A DNA stretch of 37,424 nucleotides from contig WELB01000074.1 in NCBI GenBank assembly GCA_009602725.1, positions 141,480-178,903 on the forward strand, written 5' to 3'. The translations under genes and the position numbers were made by a program. Position 1 is the first letter of the stretch. Every line of letters starts with the position of its first letter. The DNA is from Spirogloea muscicola. Its lineage: Eukaryota > Streptophyta > Zygnematophyceae > Spirogloeales > Spirogloeaceae. This document shows positions 32,801 through 37,424 of this stretch, one piece after another. The notes beneath the pieces were generated by a model. The model did not search any database, was not told the origin of the DNA, and worked only from the letters and a program-made list of their open reading frames with translations.

Positions 32801-34812
32801 ATGATGTGACGCTCCATGCAGGGGCATTCGGGCCCCCTGAGGACGCTCTCTTCAAGCGGGTGGCGGAATTGGCGTGCGAGCAGAGATTGCCGATCATCTA
32901 CCTGGCTGCAAATTCGGGCGCGCGGATTGGTTTGGCGGAGGAGGTGCGTGCGTGCTTTAGAGTGGCCTGGTTGGATGAAGCTCACCCAGAGCAGGGCTTC
33001 CAGTACCTGTACCTGACTAAGGAGGACTATGCTCGAGTGGGTGATTCGGTGGTTGCAAAGAAGATACGGCTGCAGGGCAATGAGGTGCGATATGTGCTCT
33101 CAGACATCATCGGACGCGAAGACGGGCTGGGCGTGGAGAATCTGTCAGGCAGTGGCGCAATTGCTGGCGTGTTTGCGCGGGCATATCAGGAGACATTTAC
33201 GCTGACGTACGTGTCGGGGCGCACAGTCGGCATTGGGGCATACCTCGCGCGCTTGGGCGTTCGCTGCATCCAGCGTGCCGACCAGCCAATCATCCTCACA
33301 GGCTTCTCTACGCTCAACAAGCTGCTGGGGCGCGAGGTGTACACATCGCACATGCAGCTCGGCGGCCCGCGGATCATGGCCGCCAATGGCGTCGTGCACT
33401 GCACAGTGGCCGATGACCTGGAGGGGGCAACCGCCGTCCTCGAGTGGCTCGCGTATGTGCCTGCCGTCGGTGGGGGCCCGCTCCCTGTGCTGACGACAGT
33501 GGAGGACCCAACCTCAAGGGCAGTGGAGTACGTCCCTGACACCACGTGCAACCCCCGGGGAGCGATTAGCGGCACCACGGCGCCTGGCCGGAGCGACGAT
33601 TCTTCATGGCTAGGTGGCATCTTCGACTGCGGTAGCTTTCGCGAGTGTCTCGAGGGGTGGGGCCAGACTGTTGTCACAGGGCGGGCGCGCCTCGGGGGCG
33701 TGCCAATTGGCGTAGTCGCGGTTGAGACGCACACTGTGGTGTGTAACATTCCTGCAGATCCTGGGCAGCCCCAGACGGGCGAGCGCCAGGTGTCGCAGGC
33801 TGGGCAAGTGTGGTTTCCAGACAGCGCGGCCAAGACGGCACAGGCGCTCAGCGACTTTGACCGCGAGGGCCTGCCGGCATTCGTGCTCGCCAACTGGCGC
33901 GGGTTCTCAGGCGGACAGCGTGACCTATTCGAGGGCATCCTGCAAGCCGGCGCCACCATAGTGGAGCGTCTGCGCGAGTACCGCCAGCCGGTCTTTGTTT
34001 ACGTGCCGCGCACAGGCGAGTTGCGCGGTGGCGCTTGGGTTGTGGTTGACAGTGCCATCAACCCAGACATGATTGAGACATATGCTGACACCACTGCGCA
34101 CGGGTCAGTACTAGAGCCCGACGGCACTGTGGAGGTGAAGTTCCGGCAACGGCAGCTCTTGGAGTGCATGCGGCGCCTCGACAAGCGCCTTGCCCGCCTG
34201 GACGACCCTGAGGAGGGTGTTAACGGCAACTCGACAGAGGTGAAAGAAGGCCGGCGGCATGCCCACGACCAGGAAGAGCGGCTGCTGCCGGTGTACAAGC
34301 AGGTGGCGGTGCGATTCGCTGAGCTGCACTCAACCGCGGTGCGTATGAAGGCCAAGGGCGTGATCAGGGAGGTTGTGCCCTGGGATGCAGCACGGCGCTT
34401 CTTCTCCGCGCGCCTGGCTCAGCGGCTCGCTGAGGAGCGGCTCGTCAAGGAGCTGGCAAGACGACAGCGGTGCAGCGGCAGGCCGCGTTCACGGGCAGAC
34501 GCGTTGCGGCTCGTGCAGGACTGGCTGCAAGAGGCGCAGCAGGCCTTCTTGAACAGTGGGCCGCCGGAGCGTCTGCTATTAGCAGTTGTCTGCTTAGACT
34601 TAAGGAGTAGCAGTAGAAGTTCTAGGGCACCAGGGCCCCATGACAACGAGGGCTTCCCGGGCCTCCAAGCGTTTGTAGAGGAAAGGCTTAGTGCCGCGGA
34701 GGCAGAGTTCATTGCCGACACCATTGTTGAGCTGCGCTTGCGCCAGGCGGACTTGGCGGGGCGTGTTGTAGGAACATCCGGTTTGCTGCAGGAGGTAAGC
34801 TTCAGTCCTTAA
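20875..34812 (+). CDS. ACC1: homomeric (multidomain) acetyl-CoA carboxylase, 31 exons, 2,379 aa
   Basis: Catalyses biotin-dependent carboxylation of acetyl-CoA to malonyl-CoA, the committed step of fatty-acid synthesis and elongation. The 31 exons sum to 7,140 nt with every phase consistent. Biotin carboxylase begins with [20 protein letters not shown] (21241-21278 into 21795), followed by [15 protein letters not shown], the ATP-grasp loop [11 protein letters not shown] (residues 309-314), [20 protein letters not shown] and [14 protein letters not shown]. The biotin attachment motif [12 protein letters not shown] puts biotin on Lys795 (exon 27229-27420). The central region follows, then the carboxyltransferase in one exon from 32774 ([85 protein letters not shown]). 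Starts at 20746 and 21097 are also in frame. I chose 20875 because it gives an Ala/Arg/Pro-rich, acid-poor leader. The final intron (32560-32773) uses a GC donor. GTAAGC follows codon E at 34793, so a further 3' intron cannot be excluded. Confidence 0.97.
24777..24790 (+). promoter_or_regulatory. telo-box-like motif in ACCase intron
   Basis: CAAACCCTAAATCC lies in the intron before exon 24814. It matches the plant telo box AAACCCTAA, but its position inside a gene makes a promoter role doubtful. Confidence 0.3.
25148..25216 (+). other. possible cassette exon with an in-frame stop inside ACCase intron
   Basis: This 69-nt segment is bounded by GTAGCAG before it and GTGACT after it. It lies between exon 25067-25106 ([13 protein letters not shown]) and exon 25262-25386 ([12 protein letters not shown]), which join perfectly without it. 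If included, the split codon frame meets TGA after 15 codons. It may be a chance pair of splice-like sites. Confidence 0.2.
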
Positions 34813-35151
34813 ATTTGCTGACGCAGTCCGGCAAGCACCAAGGTCAGGTTGCTGCTTTGCTCTTCTTCTGAATCGCATGCAGAAGGGGTCCTGTGCAGGA
34901 CGATGCTCAAGCAGCCACCACGTTGCCTTGTCGGCTGGGGCTGTGAGTGCTGGATGGCAACGCCCAGGCAGTGCTTGCTGGGCAGGCGAAGGAGGCAGTC
35001 AAGCCGTGCCTGCAGCAGCCCGAAGCGGGCCATGCTGTGGGACAGGGCTCGTGACCCCTCCCCATCCCCCCCCCTCCCCATTGTTTTTCCACTCTCCCTT
35101 CTTCACCCTCTGCCATAGCCCCTTCCTTCTTGCTGACTGCCTTCTGATCAA
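34813..35151. other. gap between convergent ACCase and coiled-coil genes
   Basis: Mixed sequence with a C-rich run near 35056-35085. It should hold both 3' UTRs. No additional gene is supported. Confidence 0.5.
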
Positions 35152-36763
35152 CTACTCCTCGTCAGCAAACACATCCGGCTCCGCCAGCGGCTCCTCGTCC
35201 GTGTCATCCGACTCGTCCTCCTCGTCCTCATCGCTGTTCTCGTTCATGAACGTGCCAATGGACTTGCGGAGGACATCGAAGGACCTCACGTCCTGGTGAG
35301 GAAAGAAATTGTCTCAATGAAAGGCGAGTTAGTCCATCTGTCTTCTGTTGTCTGCAAATGTCAAGAGCAGCAAACAAGTGAACAGCAGGGGTCGACCTCC
35401 TTCGCTTTCTGCATCGAGTTGTGAGCCTCGTTGACTCGGCACATTGCATCTTCCTCGAGCCTGGCAAATGCCTCTTTCTCCCGCTTCCCTGCCATTGCAA
35501 GAGCCAAATCGAGCACTGCTCAGCAGTCGAGCACCATTCCCCGCTGCCTGGGATGGACCTCTAGCACTGGGGCGCAGCAGCTCGTAAACTTATAACCACA
35601 GTCTAGTTGTTAGGACATTGACACTAGTGTTGGTGTGATAGTGCTTACGCTGATGGTCATACGAAGTCTGCAGCTTCTGCTTCATGTCCTTGAGCTTATT
35701 CAAAAGCTCTGCATCAAGGAGGTTAGCATGGCAGCTTTTCAGCGATGCGCACCTTCTGTTGCGAATGCAGGTGTGATAAGAACCATGCCACCATCCAACA
35801 GGGCGCCACAAAACACCTAAACAATGCAGGATGCACCTTCTTGAGCACGCTGCCGTCCTTTCATTTCTTGCTCCACCGTGCTGCAGTGCAGCTTGAGCGC
35901 CTCCATCTCCTTCCTCAGCTTGGCCTCAAACTTGCCAGCAGAATGCGGGTGCAGTAAGCAGCTCCTCAATGAGACAATTGCAAGTGTAGTACTTGGCCTA
36001 CAAGTACTATCATCATAAGAGGCAGTAGGAGGCTGATACTGCCTGCATCGATGGTAATATGTACTGTGCGAGCGCCAAGAGTTGTGGTCACCTCCTTGCA
36101 TACTCGCGACGTTGACTTGACAAAGTTCAGTCGCTCGCCGTCGGAGCGGGCTATGGCGTCCTCGATCAGGCCGGTGATGTGAGCTTTCACACTGAACACG
36201 GCCGCGCTCTACGCTCTGACTTCAGGCTGCTGCAGCACCTCCGATTCCCTACGCGCCACAACCACAAGTGGTCATCTAGATGGTAAGCTAGAGCGGCAGG
36301 GCCGCTGACTTGTTCATCAGCTCCTCGTTCCTCTTCTGGACGTCGGTCTTGGCCTTCTTGCGGACGTGCTGCAGGACGCCGAGGATGCCCTGCACATCGC
36401 TGGCCGGGGCAGGCCGGCAGCACATGGCCGACGACAGAAGTCAGCGCCGGCAGCTGGATGCCGTTATGCAGCCGCAGAAGCTGCAATGAGAATCTACGGG
36501 ACGCTTTCCTGCGCCGCTATAGATGCGACTGAAGCTACTAGGAGCGACGCTGCTTGGCGAGAAGATCGACGTCGGGATGAGCTTGTTGAGGCGGCGGACG
36601 GCGGCGGATCGGCGGACCTGGTGAAGTCGAGGTCGACGCCGTCGGGCTCCCTAGCGGCGGCGGCGGCGGCGGCAGAGGAAGGCGGCGGCGGTGGCCCGCG
36701 CTTGGCGGCGGGAGCGTCGGCGGCGCGCACGCGCTTGCCGCGGCCGGCGGCGGCGAGCGGCAT
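35152..36763 (-). CDS. coiled-coil protein of uncertain family, 7 exons, 240 aa
   Basis: Exons are 36763-36618, 36399-36310, 36191-36092, 35930-35837, 35708-35649, 35488-35397 and 35292-35152, all GT-AG with consistent phases, totalling 723 nt. The N-terminus MPLAAAGRGKRVRAADAPAA has a basic patch that could be a nuclear signal, followed by Pro and Ala runs. From DGVDLDFTSDVQGILGVLQH onward the chain is almost continuously charged and helical: VRKKAKTDVQKRNEELM, FEAKLRKEMEALKLHCSTVE, ELLNKLKDMKQKLQTSYDHQ, EAFARLEEDAMCRVNEAHNS. The C-terminus is very acidic (NSDEDEEDESDDTDEEPLAE). Size and layout (short basic head, V-Q-x-x-L, then one long coiled coil) recall the SYCP3/Cor1 family, but the resemblance is weak and the acidic tail differs. 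I give no function. A family A repeat lies just upstream of the start. Confidence 0.75.
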
Positions 36764-36802
36764 GGCGGCGGGAGCAGAGTGCGGCTGCTGATTTCAACAG
36801 AA
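36764..36802 (-). promoter_or_regulatory. proximal 5' region of the coiled-coil gene
   Basis: A short interval between the chosen ATG and the family A repeat. It includes a partial extra copy of the repeat's left end (GCGGCTGCTGATTTC at 36781). Confidence 0.35.
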
Positions 36803-36864
36803 TGCGGCTGCTGATATTGCAAGAGCGGCTGGCAAGGCCAGCCAGGCGCATGAATACAGAGGGT
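36803..36864 (+). repeat. dispersed element, family A, longest copy
   Basis: It reads GCGGCTGCTGATATTGC, AAGAGCGGCTGG, CAAGGCCAGCCAGGCGCATG, AATACAGAGGG. All parts align in order with the minus-strand reading of 2322-2376. The middle is an imperfect inverted repeat (GGCTGG...CCAGCC). Confidence 0.75.
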
Positions 36865-37424
36865 ATTGATGATTGTATTAGCTGATGAATCTGGCAGCGG
36901 AGCCAGCCACAGGCGCGGGGGGGGGAGCTGCAGGCCGCGCCATCGCCTGCAGGCCTATGCCCGTCAAATGGAACGACATCATGCTGGTTTCGTTGTGACG
37001 GACGCCACCGGAACGGCGGAGCGCCGGCGCGGCTCACCCGGGCAGCGGCCGGCTCGGGCCGCGGGATGGCGCGCATCGACGGCGCGGCGCGGCGCCAGCG
37101 TGGCGGCGGGGTCCCGCCATGCTGGCCCGTGAGGTGGCCGCCGGGGGGGCTTGCTTCTGCTGGGGTTGCTCGTCATCCCCTCGGCTCATCCGCACCCGCC
37201 TCTTAACGGCAGAGACGGGGGGTGGTGACGGCGCCCCGTCTGCGAAGCCTGGGTCGCAAGGCTAACGTATCGGGAAAGCACCCTCTGCACGCACCTGGCT
37301 GGCTTTCACAGCCGCCCTACCGTTACTGTCGGTGGCGTTCTTCTAGCAGATGCTTCCGTCGCCGGGCCACGCCGCCGCCGCCTCCTTCGCCGCCGCCGCC
37401 GCCGCCGCCTCCTCGCCGCCGCCG
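36865..37424. other. GC-rich end of the window with a family A copy, no complete gene
   Basis: 37279-37320 reads CACCCTCTGCACGCACCTGG then CTGGCTTTCACAGCCGCCC, a minus-strand family A copy. From 37350 an open frame on the plus strand (MLPSPGHAAAASFAAAAA) runs off the end in GCC repeats. It could be the start of a gene, but is too short and repetitive to support. Nothing else is recognised. Confidence 0.45.

Overview
This is nuclear DNA of a photosynthetic eukaryote, most likely a green alga (a trebouxiophyte-like chlorophyte; lineage is inference). The genes are split by many short introns, nearly all GT-AG. Their 5' ends sit in very GC-rich, GCC/CCG-repeat-rich islands, while introns and 3' flanks are AT-richer. 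Short stretches resembling the plant-type telomere motif CCCTAAA occur inside introns. Protein matches are plant-like: homomeric acetyl-CoA carboxylase, plant-type ERCC1, plant eIF4B, and a PHIP1-like RRM/zinc-knuckle protein. Identifications are by eye from remembered family patterns; no database search was run.

Layout, left to right. A poly-A block (1-123) opens the window. METTL22-like methyltransferase lies on the minus strand (911-2585, 5' end unresolved). An SPT5-like N-terminus lies head-to-head with it on the plus strand (2818-3343) and stops at a single N. ERCC1 follows (plus, about 3345-6251). A weak membrane-protein candidate is on the minus strand (6575-7463). A repeat-rich stretch (7.5-9.8 kb) leads to a 922-bp assembly gap. 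The eIF4B C-terminal half follows (plus, 10992-11760), then about 2 kb with no gene I can support. Next are a SOUL heme-binding protein with signal peptide (minus, 13880-15225), a PHIP1-like protein (minus, 16459-18550) and an Mpv17/PMP22 protein (minus, 19783-20446). The last is divergent from a complete 31-exon homomeric acetyl-CoA carboxylase (plus, 20875-34812; 2,379 aa from the chosen start). A 240-aa coiled-coil protein of uncertain family (minus, 35152-36763) comes next, then a GC-rich end.

The genes are individually transcribed housekeeping genes (fatty-acid synthesis, DNA repair, translation, RNA binding, protein methylation, membrane proteins), not a cluster with one job.

The most unusual signal is non-coding. 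Two related families of short dispersed elements share an inverted-repeat core (GGCTGTGAAAGCCAGCC type). They recur in both orientations, mostly just upstream of gene starts. Other notable points are several inferred GC-AG introns, telomere-like tracts inside introns, a 40-bp duplication across a splice donor, the lack of introns in the 3' 2 kb of the ACCase coding sequence, and single N characters that appear to hide missing sequence.
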